DNA of 64,000 nucleotides, from the NCBI RefSeq assembly GCF_002939865.1, contig NZ_MDEE01000003.1, forward strand, positions 62,001-126,000, read 5' to 3'. Shown here piece by piece: positions 40,641-49,757 of the stretch. Made by a program: the position numbers and the translations under genes. The notes beneath the pieces were generated by a model that did not search any database, was not told the origin of the DNA, and saw only the letters and a list, made by a program, of their open reading frames with translations. This DNA comes from Xanthomonas dyei (GTDB lineage: Bacteria; Pseudomonadota; Gammaproteobacteria; Xanthomonadales; Xanthomonadaceae). Position 1 is the stretch's first letter. The number at the start of each line of letters is the position of its first letter.

Positions 40641-41279
40641 TCAGTGGATCAACAGCAAGGCAAGCAGCAGCGGAATCAGCAGGCCCAGGCCGACCAGCGG
40701 CCAGGTCATGCTGCGCTGACGCGCATGCAGGTGCAGCAGGAACAGGCCGGTGATGCAGAACACCAGGCAGGCGATGGCGAACACGTCGATGAACCAGCCC
40801 CAGGCCGGCCCGGCGTTGCGGCCTTTGTGCAGATCGTTGAGATAGGCGATCCAGCCACGCGTGGTGCGTTCGTATTCGATCGCGCCGGTGCTGCGGTCCA
40901 GGCTTAGCCAGGCATCGCCACCGGGGCGGGGCAGGGCGACATACAGCTCGTCGGGCGACCACTCTGCGTTGCGGTTACCGACGCTGATCTCCAGTTCGCG
41001 ACCCAGCCACTGCGCCACGGGCGGAGGCAGCGGTGCATCGCCGTCCTGGCGCGTGCCCAGGGTCTTCAACAGCGCTGGCGGCAGGGTGAGCGTGCGTTGC
41101 TCGGTGGACGGGCTGGCTTCGATGCGCGCGGCATGATTGAGGGTGAGCCCGGTAGCCGTAAACAGCAGCATGCCGATCAGACACAGCGCCGAACTGATCC
41201 AATGCCATTGATGCAGCATGCGCAGCCAGAAGCCGCGGCGTTGCTGTGCAGTGGCGATGGTGTCGTTGGAAGCGGGCAT
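40641..41279 (-). CDS. PepSY-associated transmembrane protein
   Basis: Inner-membrane protein of 212 residues. One N-terminal segment (about 24-46, flanked by HQWHW and LTLNHAA) and two C-terminal segments (about 161-205) enclose a periplasmic PepSY-like region. The conserved LNDLHKGRNAG motif precedes the third segment and LLHLHARQR lies at its end; the His residues are candidate heme ligands. Such proteins are thought to carry electrons across the membrane in flavinylation-associated systems. It is 6 bp downstream of the Sel1 gene. Confidence 0.82.
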   Translation of the reverse strand: MPASNDTIATAQQRRGFWLRMLHQWHWISSALCLIGMLLFTATGLTLNHAARIEASPSTEQRTLTLPPALLKTLGTRQDGDAPLPPPVAQWLGRELEISVGNRNAEWSPDELYVALPRPGGDAWLSLDRSTGAIEYERTTRGWIAYLNDLHKGRNAGPAWGWFIDVFAIACLVFCITGLFLLHLHARQRSMTWPLVGLGLLIPLLLALLLIH

Positions 41280-41285
41280 GCCGGT

Positions 41286-42044
41286 TTATGCCACGTCTGC
41301 GGGAACGGGCGGCTGCAGTTGCGATTGCCGCGCGGCCACATCGCTGAGCAAGGCGCGCAGGCGTGGCTGCGGTGCGTTGGCCAGCACGGGCGTGAGCTGA
41401 CGCAGGAACCCGGCGTGCCCGCCGCCGATGGCGCGTCGCATCCAGTGTTCGGCCTGATCGAGCGCGCCTTCATCGGCAAGCAGCGTTGCATAGCTGGCCT
41501 GGCCGCGAAAATCGCCCGCTTCTGCGGCGCGGCGATACCACTGGCGCGCGGCAAGCGGATCCGCCGCGCAGGCTAGCCCCTGGTCGAGATAGCGCGCCAC
41601 GAAATTCATCGACTTGGCGTGACCACGTTCGGCCGCGGTGCGATACAGCGTCAAGGCATGTGCCTGGTCCTGCGCCACGCCGCGCCCGGAGGCGTACAGA
41701 TGCGCCAGGTTGTACATGCCCCATTCCAGGCCGTGCTCGGCGGCGCGGCGATACCACAGCGCAGCCAGCACCTCGTTGATGGCGGTTCCAAAGCCCAGTT
41801 CGTGGCAGCGGCCCAGTTGGTTCATCGCTTCCGGATGCCCGGCATTGGCGGCCACTTCGTACCACAGCATCGCCATGGCCGGATCGGCGGCAATGCCGCG
41901 GCCTTCGGCATACAGCTGTGCGAGCAGCAGTTGTGCAGTCACATCCTGACCGGCGGCGGCCTTGCGCAGCAACGCGACTGCCTGGGCAGGCTGGGTCTGA
42001 AGCAGTGCAATCAGCAGGGCTGGGTCAATCGCAGGCTCAGACAT
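41286..42044 (-). CDS. Sel1-repeat protein
   Basis: Solenoid protein of 252 residues made of about five Sel1/TPR-like repeats of 36 residues, each with patterns such as [21 protein letters not shown] and [20 protein letters not shown]. No signal peptide, so cytoplasmic. Sel1 proteins serve as scaffolds. In several proteobacteria a gene of this type follows piuC, as here, with an eight-base overlap; its part in iron metabolism is not defined. Confidence 0.85.
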   Translation of the reverse strand: MSEPAIDPALLIALLQTQPAQAVALLRKAAAGQDVTAQLLLAQLYAEGRGIAADPAMAMLWYEVAANAGHPEAMNQLGRCHELGFGTAINEVLAALWYRRAAEHGLEWGMYNLAHLYASGRGVAQDQAHALTLYRTAAERGHAKSMNFVARYLDQGLACAADPLAARQWYRRAAEAGDFRGQASYATLLADEGALDQAEHWMRRAIGGGHAGFLRQLTPVLANAPQPRLRALLSDVAARQSQLQPPVPADVA

Positions 42045-42723
42045 CGGCCCACTGCCGCAGCAGGTTGTGATACACGCCGGTGAGCTGGATCAACGACGGA
42101 TGCCCGGGCGTGTCCTGGGTCAAACGACGGATCGATACATCCAGTTCGAACAACAGGCGGCGCTGCGCATCGTCGCGCAACATGCTTTGGATCCAGAAGA
42201 ACGAGGCGACACGCGTGCCGCGCGTTACCGGCATCACTTTATGCAGGCTGGTGCCGGGATAGATCACCAGGTGCCCGGCCGGCAGCTTCACCGACTGCGT
42301 GCCGAAGGTATCTTCAATCACCAGCTCGCCGCCGTCGTAACTGTCCGGGTCGCTGAGGAACAGCGTGCCCGACACATCGGTGCGGACCGCCTCGGCACCA
42401 CCGCGGCTGCGGTCGTAACGCACCGCGTTGTCGACGTGATACCCGAACGACTGCCCGCCGCTGTAGCGATTGAACAACGGCGGATAGATCCGACGCGGCA
42501 GCACCGCCGAAAAGAACGTGCTGCTGCGCGACAGCGCCTCCAGCACCAGTGCGCTGGCCTCGCGCGCTGCGGCGCTGTCCTCGGGCAACTGCACGTTGTC
42601 CTTGGCCTGCGCCGATTGATGGCCAGCGGTAATGCGGCCGTCTGCCCAGTCGGCCGCGTCCAGCCGCGCGCGCAACTCGCTGAGCTGCACGGGCGTCAAG
42701 ACATCGGGAATGGGCAGCAGCAT
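42037..42723 (-). CDS. piuC: PiuC-like Fe(II)/2-oxoglutarate dioxygenase (PKHD-type)
   Basis: Prolyl-4-hydroxylase-fold oxygenase of 228 residues. Iron ligands are His and Asp in [10 protein letters not shown] and the distal His in [14 protein letters not shown], followed by the Arg that binds 2-oxoglutarate. Homologues (PiuC, YbiX) sit next to Fiu/PiuA receptors and are iron-regulated. Its substrate is not known. It lies 48 bp downstream of the TonB-dependent receptor gene. Confidence 0.88.
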   Translation of the reverse strand: MLLPIPDVLTPVQLSELRARLDAADWADGRITAGHQSAQAKDNVQLPEDSAAAREASALVLEALSRSSTFFSAVLPRRIYPPLFNRYSGGQSFGYHVDNAVRYDRSRGGAEAVRTDVSGTLFLSDPDSYDGGELVIEDTFGTQSVKLPAGHLVIYPGTSLHKVMPVTRGTRVASFFWIQSMLRDDAQRRLLFELDVSIRRLTQDTPGHPSLIQLTGVYHNLLRQWADV

Positions 42724-42771
42724 GCGGCGCTCTCCATGCCGTCCGCAGGATGCGGGCGGCGTGCCGGAAGG

Positions 42772-45090
42772 TTAGAAACTGAAGGTAGCGTTCAACACCG
42801 CCGAGCGGCCATCGCCCGGCAACGCCCAGCCACTGCCGGCGGTGACGGTGCCCGCGGCGTTGACGGTGAGGTTGTTGCGGATGCTGGTGTAGTACTCCTT
42901 GTCGAACAGGTTGTTGACGTTCAACTGCAGGCTGAGCCAGTCGTTGACGCGCAGGCCCACCATCGCACGGTGCACCCAGTACGCGTCGGTCTTGCGGTAG
43001 ACCGCGGTCGAGGTGTTGTTCGGGTAGAAGCTGCCCTGGTAATTGACGCCATAGCCGAAGGTCCACTGGTTGAGCGCGTAGGTGGTCCAGAGATTGCCGG
43101 CATTGCGCGGGGTCTGCACCAGTTCGCGTCCGGCAATCGGGTCGCCGGTGAGGCTGGCGGTGCGGTTGGACACGCTCTGCAGCACTTCGCTGTCCAGGAA
43201 GGTGTAGTTGGCGAAGACCGACCAGCGCTCGGTCAGATAGCCGGCCGCGCCCAGCGCGATGCCGTCCACGCGCGCCTTGCCGTCGAGCACCTGCTCGGGA
43301 ATCAGCGGGTCGCCGCTGTTGACCTTGTAGTTTTCGCGCTCGTTGCGGAATACCGCAGCGGTCAGCGCCAGGCGCTCGTTCAACACGTCCCACTTGCCGC
43401 CGAGTTCGATATTGACTGCACTTTCCGGCTCCACATTGCAGTTGGCACCGGCGGTGGCGGTGGCGATCGGCGTGCACGAGCCATTGACCGACGCCTTGGA
43501 CGGGGTCTTGCTGTTGGCGTAGGACAGATACAGGCTGGCGTTGTCGACCGGCTTGAATACCAGACCGGCGCGGTAGGAGAACAAATCGTCCTTGCTGCCC
43601 GCCGGGAAGCCCGGGGACACGCCGGTCACGCCGCCGGTGGCATCGACGGTGTAGGTGGTGGTGTCGCCTTCGTTGTGCTCGTAACGGCCGCCCAGGTTGA
43701 GCATCCATTGCTCGTTGAACTGCAGCGTATCGAACAGGTACACCGCCTGATTGGTCAGGCTGCCCTTGCTGCGGCCGGTGCGGAAATAGTTCTGCGGGCC
43801 GGTCCAGATGTTGTACGGGTTGTCGAAGGTCTGCAGCGGGTAGGTGATGCCGGTGGTGGAGCCGTCGGCATTGCGGAAGATGTTGCCGCTGTCGAGTTCG
43901 AAGTCTTCCTTGCTGAAGGCCACGCCGGCGACCACGCGGTGCTCGATGGCGCCGGTGTGCAGGGTGGCGGTCAGGTCGGTCTGGCTGTGGGCGATGAAGT
44001 TTTCGGTGTCGCGCACCAGCCCGCGTGGGCCGCTGTTGGGACTCCAGGTGGACGGCGGCTGGCCGACGCAGGCGCGGCCGGTGTAGGCGTTGGTGTTGTT
44101 GGGCAGGCACCAGGTGCCTTCCGGTGCGGTGGCCGAGGTGGTCTGATCCACGCGCTGCAGACGCGCCAGGCTGCGCAGCTTGACGTTGTCGTCGAAGTCC
44201 ATTTCCAGCACGCCGGTCAGCATGTCCACGTCGATCTCCTGACGCGAGACATTGCGATAGCCGTAATAGGTTTCGCGGTCCACGCCCGGCAGCGGGCCAT
44301 CGTTGAACGGGCTGAGCGCGAACGGCACGCCGTACTGCGGCAGGTTGTTGTCGTGCTGGTGCAGGTAGCTCAGCGTGAAGCGCGTATCCGAGCCCAGGCC
44401 GAATGCGATCGACGGCGCAAAGCCCCAGCGATGGCGGAATTCTTCATCGCGGCCCGGCACGTCCTGGGTGTGACCCATGGCGTTCAGGCGCACGGCGGTG
44501 CCGTTTTCGAAGTCGTAATTGCTGTCGACGGTGAGGCGGCCATAACGGTCGCTGCCGCCGCCGATCAGCACGTTGGTGAAGTCGCCTTGCCCGGCGGTCT
44601 TGGTCACCAGGTTGATGTTGCCGCCGACCGAACCGGCACCGGACATCGCCGAGTTGGCGCCGTTGATCAGCTCCACGGACTCGAGATTGAAGGTGTCGCT
44701 GCGGCTGTACTGCGCGCTGTCGCGCACGCCATCGGTGGTGATGTCGCTGCTGGCGGTGAAACCGCGCAGGTTGATGCTGTCGCCATACCCACCGCCGCCT
44801 TCGCCCGCGCCGAAGGTGATGCCGGGCAGCGTGCTCAGCACATCGCGCAGCGACAGCAGGTTCTGCTGGTCCATGGTCTGCTTGGTGACAACCGTGATGG
44901 TCTGCGGGGTGTCGCGCAGCGCTTCGGTGTACTTGGGCGAGGACGGCTTTTGCGCACGTTCCTGCTGCACCCGGATGGCATCCAGATCCACCGCACCCGG
45001 AGGCGCCGGCGCATCGCCAGGCTGGGCGAACGCGGGAGCGGACAGGGTCAACAGCACGGCCGAGGTGAGCGGGGAAATCCTGGGAGTCAT
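42772..45090 (-). CDS. fiu: TonB-dependent siderophore receptor, Fiu/PiuA type
   Basis: Outer-membrane receptor of 772 residues. Signal peptide (cleavage after PAFAQ), a plug domain (about 50-170; RDTPQTITVVTKQTMDQQ, INLRGFTASSDITTDGVRD, ELINGANSAMSGAGSVGGNINLVTK), then a 22-strand barrel ending in an aromatic terminus (NATFSF). It most resembles monomeric-catechol receptors Fiu, CirA-like and PiuA. The association with piuC supports this. A Fur-box-like sequence lies about 230 bp upstream. A 1077-residue antisense frame over it is a composition artefact. Confidence 0.88.
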   Translation of the reverse strand: MTPRISPLTSAVLLTLSAPAFAQPGDAPAPPGAVDLDAIRVQQERAQKPSSPKYTEALRDTPQTITVVTKQTMDQQNLLSLRDVLSTLPGITFGAGEGGGGYGDSINLRGFTASSDITTDGVRDSAQYSRSDTFNLESVELINGANSAMSGAGSVGGNINLVTKTAGQGDFTNVLIGGGSDRYGRLTVDSNYDFENGTAVRLNAMGHTQDVPGRDEEFRHRWGFAPSIAFGLGSDTRFTLSYLHQHDNNLPQYGVPFALSPFNDGPLPGVDRETYYGYRNVSRQEIDVDMLTGVLEMDFDDNVKLRSLARLQRVDQTTSATAPEGTWCLPNNTNAYTGRACVGQPPSTWSPNSGPRGLVRDTENFIAHSQTDLTATLHTGAIEHRVVAGVAFSKEDFELDSGNIFRNADGSTTGITYPLQTFDNPYNIWTGPQNYFRTGRSKGSLTNQAVYLFDTLQFNEQWMLNLGGRYEHNEGDTTTYTVDATGGVTGVSPGFPAGSKDDLFSYRAGLVFKPVDNASLYLSYANSKTPSKASVNGSCTPIATATAGANCNVEPESAVNIELGGKWDVLNERLALTAAVFRNERENYKVNSGDPLIPEQVLDGKARVDGIALGAAGYLTERWSVFANYTFLDSEVLQSVSNRTASLTGDPIAGRELVQTPRNAGNLWTTYALNQWTFGYGVNYQGSFYPNNTSTAVYRKTDAYWVHRAMVGLRVNDWLSLQLNVNNLFDKEYYTSIRNNLTVNAAGTVTAGSGWALPGDGRSAVLNATFSF

Positions 45091-45433
45091 GAGACGTCTC
45101 GAAAAGGAAAGCGGTGCTCCGGCCTGGCGATGGCTCGGCGGATGCGGAAGGGTGTGCGTGCGTCGCTAGCCCGTGGCGCCAGGCTGGCGTCCACCGCACG
45201 CGCCGTCGCACCGCGCTGGAAAGCGCAGGCGAGCAAAACGCAGATCGGAGGTGTCGGACAGTGCAGGGCGCATGGGATCGCAGGGCAGGTCAGATGTTAA
45301 GAAGACCTGAAGGGCTGCGATCTTAAATGCAAATCATTCTTCTTTGCAATCTTTGCCGACCGGAGGCGCACGTCGTCAAACACGCGGCGGCTTCTAGCGT
45401 GGAAAATATGCGTTGGTAGCTGCCGCTGCCGTG
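45091..45433. other. Regulatory region between the receptor and Rieske genes
   Basis: A 343-bp gap upstream of the receptor gene. It holds the Fur-box-like site at 45323-45341 and an AT-rich patch (45320-45355) likely to include the receptor promoter. That leaves an unusually long leader of over 200 bases before the start codon. No small gene is convincing. Confidence 0.45.
45323..45341 (-). promoter_or_regulatory. Putative Fur box upstream of the siderophore receptor
   Basis: The stretch AATGCAAATCATTCTT (45326-45341) matches 12 of 16 positions of the aligned part of the Fur consensus GATAATGATAATCATTATC. It sits in an AT-rich island in otherwise GC-rich DNA, about 230 bp upstream of the receptor start codon and downstream of the Rieske gene. 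Iron-regulated expression of the cluster is the natural reading. Confidence 0.5.
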
Positions 45434-45763
45434 CTAGCGGTCGTCGCGGGTCCAGATGCCGTCGAGCTCGCGCTTGACCGGGAATTTGGGCACGGCGGTG
45501 TAGGCGGGCGCGCACAACGGGCGGCCATCGCGGATATCGAAGCGGGCGCTGTGCAACAGGCATTCGATGGTGCCGGCGACCGGGTCGAAGCTGCCGGGCG
45601 ACAGCTCGTAATCTTCGTGGCTGCAGCGGTCTTCCAACGCGTACAACTCGCCGTCGAGGTTGAACACCACGATTGGCGCGTCGGTGACGGCATCCCACGC
45701 TGTCTGCAGTTCGCCGGGTAGCAGCGCTTCGCTTGCGCAGACGAAGGTCCAGGTCTCACTCAT
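45434..45763 (-). CDS. Rieske [2Fe-2S] ferredoxin-like protein
   Basis: Small Rieske protein of 109 residues. The two cluster-binding boxes are visible: Cys47-Ser-His49 and Cys68-x2-His71. It resembles the ferredoxin subunits of aromatic-ring dioxygenases and NirD-like proteins, but no oxygenase is encoded nearby. It is the last gene after sufS, overlapping the acetyltransferase gene by four bases, so its cluster may depend on the SUF machinery made by the same operon. Confidence 0.88.
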   Translation of the reverse strand: MSETWTFVCASEALLPGELQTAWDAVTDAPIVVFNLDGELYALEDRCSHEDYELSPGSFDPVAGTIECLLHSARFDIRDGRPLCAPAYTAVPKFPVKRELDGIWTRDDR

Positions 45764-46299
45764 GGCGCGGCGCCGTCCAGCGATTTTTCCAGCACTTCGA
45801 AGCGTAGATCCTGTCGCAGCGGCACGCCGAAGCGTTCGTCGCCATACGGGAACGGCTTGAGGAGGCCTGTGCGGCGATAGCCGCGCCGTTCGTAGAAGGC
45901 GATGAGTTCGTTGCGCACATCGATCACGGTCATGCGCATCACCGGCAGCTTCCACGCGGCGTCCACGATGCGTTCGGCTTCGGCCAGCAGCGTCTTGCCG
46001 ATGCCGCTGCCTTGCAGCGACGGGTCCACCGCGAACATGCCGAAGTATCCCGCGCCGCCGTCGTCGGCGATATGCGCGCACGCCAGCAGGCGCCCATCCT
46101 GTTCGACCAGCAATACCAGGCTGCGCTCGCGCAGGATGTCCTGACGCAGCACGGCCGGGTCGATGCGGGCACCGTCGAGAATGTCGGCCTCGGTAGTCCA
46201 CCCCACGCGACTGCTGTCACCGCGATAGGCCGAGGTCACCAACTGGACAAGGGCGTCGATGTCATCGACGGTGGCAGTGCGGAACGTGGTGGTCTGCAT
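45760..46299 (-). CDS. GNAT-family N-acetyltransferase
   Basis: Acetyl-CoA-dependent transferase of 179 residues. The central GYFGMFAVDPSLQGSGIGKTLLAEAE contains the pyrophosphate-binding motif (Q/R-x-x-G-x-G), and IAFYERRGYRRTG is the C-terminal motif B. The substrate is unknown. The ATG at 46299 matches the family start. A 164-bp gap with two inverted GGGAATC-type repeats separates it from sufS. Confidence 0.85.
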   Translation of the reverse strand: MQTTTFRTATVDDIDALVQLVTSAYRGDSSRVGWTTEADILDGARIDPAVLRQDILRERSLVLLVEQDGRLLACAHIADDGGAGYFGMFAVDPSLQGSGIGKTLLAEAERIVDAAWKLPVMRMTVIDVRNELIAFYERRGYRRTGLLKPFPYGDERFGVPLRQDLRFEVLEKSLDGAAP

Positions 46300-46304
46300 G
46301 AGGG

Positions 46305-46463
46305 CGGGGATTTGGGAGTGGGGATTGGGTATTCGTAACAGCGTAGCGAAGTTTGGCGCTTTTGAATTCCTACGTGAATAGTCGGTAACAGGAGAGCGAT
46401 GGAAGTCCGCCGTCACTCGATGACATGCTTTTGCGATTCCCTATTCCCTATTCCCGATTCCAA
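46305..46463. repeat. GGGAATC-type inverted repeat pair, sufS-GNAT gap
   Basis: Two short oppositely oriented blocks: GGGGATTTGGGAGTGGGGA at 46305-46325 and TCCCTATTCCCTATTCCCGA at about 46437-46458. They can pair as a long-range hairpin around a 110-bp loop. The same element type occurs at 59649-59765 and, as a single block, near 11863-11897. Confidence 0.55.
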
Positions 46464-47708
46464 TCAGCCCAGTAGGCGACGCACCTTCACCAACGCGGCA
46501 ACAAAACGCTCGATCTCGTCATGCGTGTTGTAGAACGCCAGCGATGCGCGACAGGTTGCCGCAACGCCGTAGAACTGCAGCAGCGGGTGCGCGCAGTGCT
46601 GGCCAGAGCGCACTGCCACGCCTTCCAGATCGAGCAGGGTGGCAAGGTCGTGCGAATGCGCGCCTTCGATCAGGAACGACACCACGGCGGCTTTGTCGGG
46701 CGTGGTGCCGAAGATGCGCAGGCCATCGATCCGCTGCAGCTCTTCGGTGAAGTGCGCCAGCAGCTCGGCTTCGCGCGCTTCCACGTGCTCCAGGCCGATC
46801 GACTCCAGATAATCCACCGCCGCGCCCAGGCCGATGAAGCCGGCGATGTTGGGCGTGCCGGCTTCGAACTTGTGCGGGGCATCGTTGTACACGGTGCCTT
46901 CGAAGCTGACTTCCTTGATCATTTCGCCACCGCCCAGAAACGGCGGCATGGACTGCAGATGTTCGCGGCGCGCCCACAGCGCGCCGGTGCCGGTGGGGCC
47001 GCACATCTTGTGGCCGGTGATGGCGTAGAAATCGCAGCCGATTGCGGCCACGTCGATGCGCCGATGCGGTGCGGCCTGCGAGCCGTCCACCATGGTGACG
47101 ATGCCGCGCTTGCGCGCGTCGCGGCAGATCTCGCGCACCGGGTTGACCGTGCCCAGTACGTTGGACACATGGGTGATCGCCAGCAGTTTGACGTCCGGCG
47201 TCATCGCCTTGCGTAAGGCATCCAGATCCAGCGCGCCCTCGGGGGTGATCTCGGCTACGCGGATGCTGGCACCGGTGCGCTGGGCCACCAGCTGCCACGG
47301 CACGATGTTGGCGTGATGCTCCATGCGCGTGATCAGGATGACATCGCCTGGTCCCAGACGCGGCAATGCCCACGAATACGCCACCAGATTGATCGCAAAG
47401 GTGGTGCCGCTGCACAGCACCAGCTCGTCGGCGCGCACATTGAGAAAGCGCGCGAGTTTGCTGCGTGCGCCTTCGAAGGCATCCGTGGCTTCGCTCCCCA
47501 GCGCATGTACTGCGCGGCTGACGTTGGCGTTCTGGCGCCGATAGAACTCGTCGGTCGCGGCAATCACCTGCAGCGGCTTCTGCCCGGTGTTGGCGTTGTC
47601 GAAATAGATCAGCGGCTTGCCATGCACCTGCCGCATCAGCAGCGGGAAATCCGAACGGACGCGTTCCCAATCCGGAGCGCTGCCCTGAGTGACGGCAGGT
47701 GCATTCAT
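46464..47708 (-). CDS. sufS: Cysteine desulfurase SufS
   Basis: PLP-dependent group II desulfurase that supplies persulfide sulfur for Fe-S cluster assembly, 414 residues. The PLP-binding Lys lies in YAITGHKMCGPTGTG and the catalytic Cys372 in RSGQHCAHPLL. It overlaps sufD by four bases. No SufE or SufU sulfur-transfer partner is encoded in this operon. Confidence 0.95.
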   Translation of the reverse strand: MNAPAVTQGSAPDWERVRSDFPLLMRQVHGKPLIYFDNANTGQKPLQVIAATDEFYRRQNANVSRAVHALGSEATDAFEGARSKLARFLNVRADELVLCSGTTFAINLVAYSWALPRLGPGDVILITRMEHHANIVPWQLVAQRTGASIRVAEITPEGALDLDALRKAMTPDVKLLAITHVSNVLGTVNPVREICRDARKRGIVTMVDGSQAAPHRRIDVAAIGCDFYAITGHKMCGPTGTGALWARREHLQSMPPFLGGGEMIKEVSFEGTVYNDAPHKFEAGTPNIAGFIGLGAAVDYLESIGLEHVEAREAELLAHFTEELQRIDGLRIFGTTPDKAAVVSFLIEGAHSHDLATLLDLEGVAVRSGQHCAHPLLQFYGVAATCRASLAFYNTHDEIERFVAALVKVRRLLG

Positions 47709-48967
47709 GCCACGCCCGCCGAATTCAGGGCGCGGTCCAGCTGCAAGGCCAGCACGGCGCTCAACGCAGCCGGCAGGACCCGCAACGGCTCGTGGCAGAA
47801 CGCCGCGCTCAACAGACGCTGCGCCTGCGCTTGCGGCAGGCCGCGCGAGCGCAGATAGAACAAGGCGTTGTCGTCGAGCTGACCGACAGTGGCGCCATGC
47901 GCTGCCTGCACTTCGTCGGCATCGATCACCAGCACCGGCTGGGTATCGATTTCGGCATTGGAAGAGAGCAGCAGATTCTTGTTGGACAACCGCGCGTCGG
48001 TGCCGTCGGCGCCCTGGCGGATATGGATGCCGCCATGGAACACCACACGGCTGCGGTCCGCACCGACGCCGCGCCAGACCAGCTCGCAGGCGGTGTCGCG
48101 GGCGATGTGTTCGATGCCCAGGCGGGTATCGACATGGCGGCGGCCATTGCCCAGCAGCACGCCATTGGCGGTGAGCTGGGCGTTGCTGCCCTCCAGGCGC
48201 ACGTTGAGTTCGTGCCGCGACAGGCCGGCGCCCAGTTCCAGATCCACGCGCTGGTAGCGCGCATTGCGTGCCAGCACGGCATCGGTGCGCAGCAGTGCGG
48301 TGGCGTGCGCGCTATCGGCCTGCACCCGCGCATGCGACAACACCGCGTCCTGTGCCAGATGGACATGCATCACGCTGTTGTCCAGATGCGCCGCATCGCC
48401 GACATGCAGATGATGCTCGACCACATTGAGCGCTGCGCCGGCACGGACTTCGATCAAATGCCGGTAATGCCAGGACAGATCGTGCTCGCTGGCCGCGCTG
48501 ACGAAGACGATGTGCAGTGGCAGTTCGATCTGCGCGCCGTCTTGCACGCGCACCAGCACGCCTTCGTCGGCCAGCGCGGCATTGAGGCGGGCAAAGATCT
48601 CGTCGCTGCCTTCGAAACGGCGGCCGAGCAAGTGCTTTGCGTCATCGCCTGCGGCCAGTGCGGCCGACAAGGTGTCCAGCTGCACGCCGTCCGGCAAGGT
48701 CGAGACATCGCTCAGCGCTGCGGAAGGGCGTCCGTTGACGAACACCAGCCGCGGCGCGGGGATCTCGTCCAATACGGCGGCATCGAGCAGCGTCGGCACC
48801 AGCGGTGCCGGCTGAAAACTGCGCCGTTCCAGCCGACGCAGCGAGGTGTATTTCCACGCTTCGGCGCGCGGGCCGGGCAGGCCGGTCTGCAGCGCGGCGT
48901 CGAGCTCGGCGCGGCGTGCATCGTCGCCACTGAAGCCGCGGGCCAGGGAGTCGAGCAGGGCGCTCAT
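47705..48967 (-). CDS. sufD: Fe-S cluster assembly scaffold subunit SufD
   Basis: Beta-helix subunit of the SufBC2D complex, 420 residues. The C-terminal region with SSNAEIDTQPVLVIDADEVQAAHGATVGQLD and ALFYLRSRGLPQAQAQRLL is diagnostic for the SufB/SufD family. It is coupled to sufC (TGATG) upstream and overlaps sufS downstream. Confidence 0.95.
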   Translation of the reverse strand: MSALLDSLARGFSGDDARRAELDAALQTGLPGPRAEAWKYTSLRRLERRSFQPAPLVPTLLDAAVLDEIPAPRLVFVNGRPSAALSDVSTLPDGVQLDTLSAALAAGDDAKHLLGRRFEGSDEIFARLNAALADEGVLVRVQDGAQIELPLHIVFVSAASEHDLSWHYRHLIEVRAGAALNVVEHHLHVGDAAHLDNSVMHVHLAQDAVLSHARVQADSAHATALLRTDAVLARNARYQRVDLELGAGLSRHELNVRLEGSNAQLTANGVLLGNGRRHVDTRLGIEHIARDTACELVWRGVGADRSRVVFHGGIHIRQGADGTDARLSNKNLLLSSNAEIDTQPVLVIDADEVQAAHGATVGQLDDNALFYLRSRGLPQAQAQRLLSAAFCHEPLRVLPAALSAVLALQLDRALNSAGVA

Positions 48968-49731
48968 CAGGCAGCAACCTCGGGCACCACACGATCCTTC
49001 AGGAAGTGGTAACCGTGTTTTTCCAGTTCCAGCGCCAGTTCCGGGCCGCCGCTCTGCACGATGCGTCCTTCGGACAGCACATGCACCACATCCGGCTTGA
49101 TGTAGTCGAGCAGGCGCTGGTAGTGGGTGATCACCAGGAACGAACGCTCCGGCGAACGCAGCGCGTTGACGCCGTCGGCCACGCTCTTGAGCGCATCGAT
49201 ATCCAGGCCGGAGTCGGTTTCATCCAGGATGGCGAGCTTGGGTTCGAGCACGGCCAGCTGGAAGATTTCGTTGCGCTTCTTCTCGCCGCCGGAAAACCCC
49301 TCGTTGACGCCGCGATGCAGCAGCTCGTCCTTCAGATGCAGCACCGCCAGCTTCTGCCGCACCAGCTTGAGGAACTGCATCGAATCCAGCTCTTCTTCGC
49401 CACGCGCCTTGCGCTGCGCATTGAGCGCGGCGCGCAGGAAATAGGTGTTGTTGACGCCGGGGATTTCCACCGGGTACTGGAACGCCAGGAACAGGCCGGC
49501 GGCGGCGCGTTCTTCCGGCGGCAGGTCGAGCAGGTTCTTGCCTTCGAACTGCACGCTGCCTTCGTTGACTTCGTAGCCATCGCGACCGGCCAGCACATTG
49601 CCCAGCGTGGACTTGCCCGCGCCATTGGGCCCCATCAGGGCGTGCACCTGACCGGGCTGGATGTCCAGCGACAGGCCTTTGAGAATGTCTTTGCCGGCGA
49701 TGCTGGCGTGGAGGTTTTTAATGTTGAGCAT
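48967..49731 (-). CDS. sufC: Fe-S cluster assembly ATPase SufC
   Basis: ABC-type ATPase of the SufBC2D complex, 254 residues. Walker A is GPNGAGKST, the signature is FSGGEKKRNEI, and Walker B is AILDETDSGLDIDAL. It is separated from sufB by 271 bp containing a large inverted-repeat element, unlike the tight spacing elsewhere in the operon. Confidence 0.96.
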   Translation of the reverse strand: MLNIKNLHASIAGKDILKGLSLDIQPGQVHALMGPNGAGKSTLGNVLAGRDGYEVNEGSVQFEGKNLLDLPPEERAAAGLFLAFQYPVEIPGVNNTYFLRAALNAQRKARGEEELDSMQFLKLVRQKLAVLHLKDELLHRGVNEGFSGGEKKRNEIFQLAVLEPKLAILDETDSGLDIDALKSVADGVNALRSPERSFLVITHYQRLLDYIKPDVVHVLSEGRIVQSGGPELALELEKHGYHFLKDRVVPEVAA

Positions 49732-49757
49732 GCTGATGGTCCGTCAGAATTCTTATG

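Noticed and set aside
42067-45300. A 1077-residue open frame on the plus strand opposite the siderophore receptor
   Set aside because: The receptor on the minus strand has signal peptide, plug and barrel motifs. The antisense frame is long only because GC-rich codon use suppresses stops; it has no recognisable domain.
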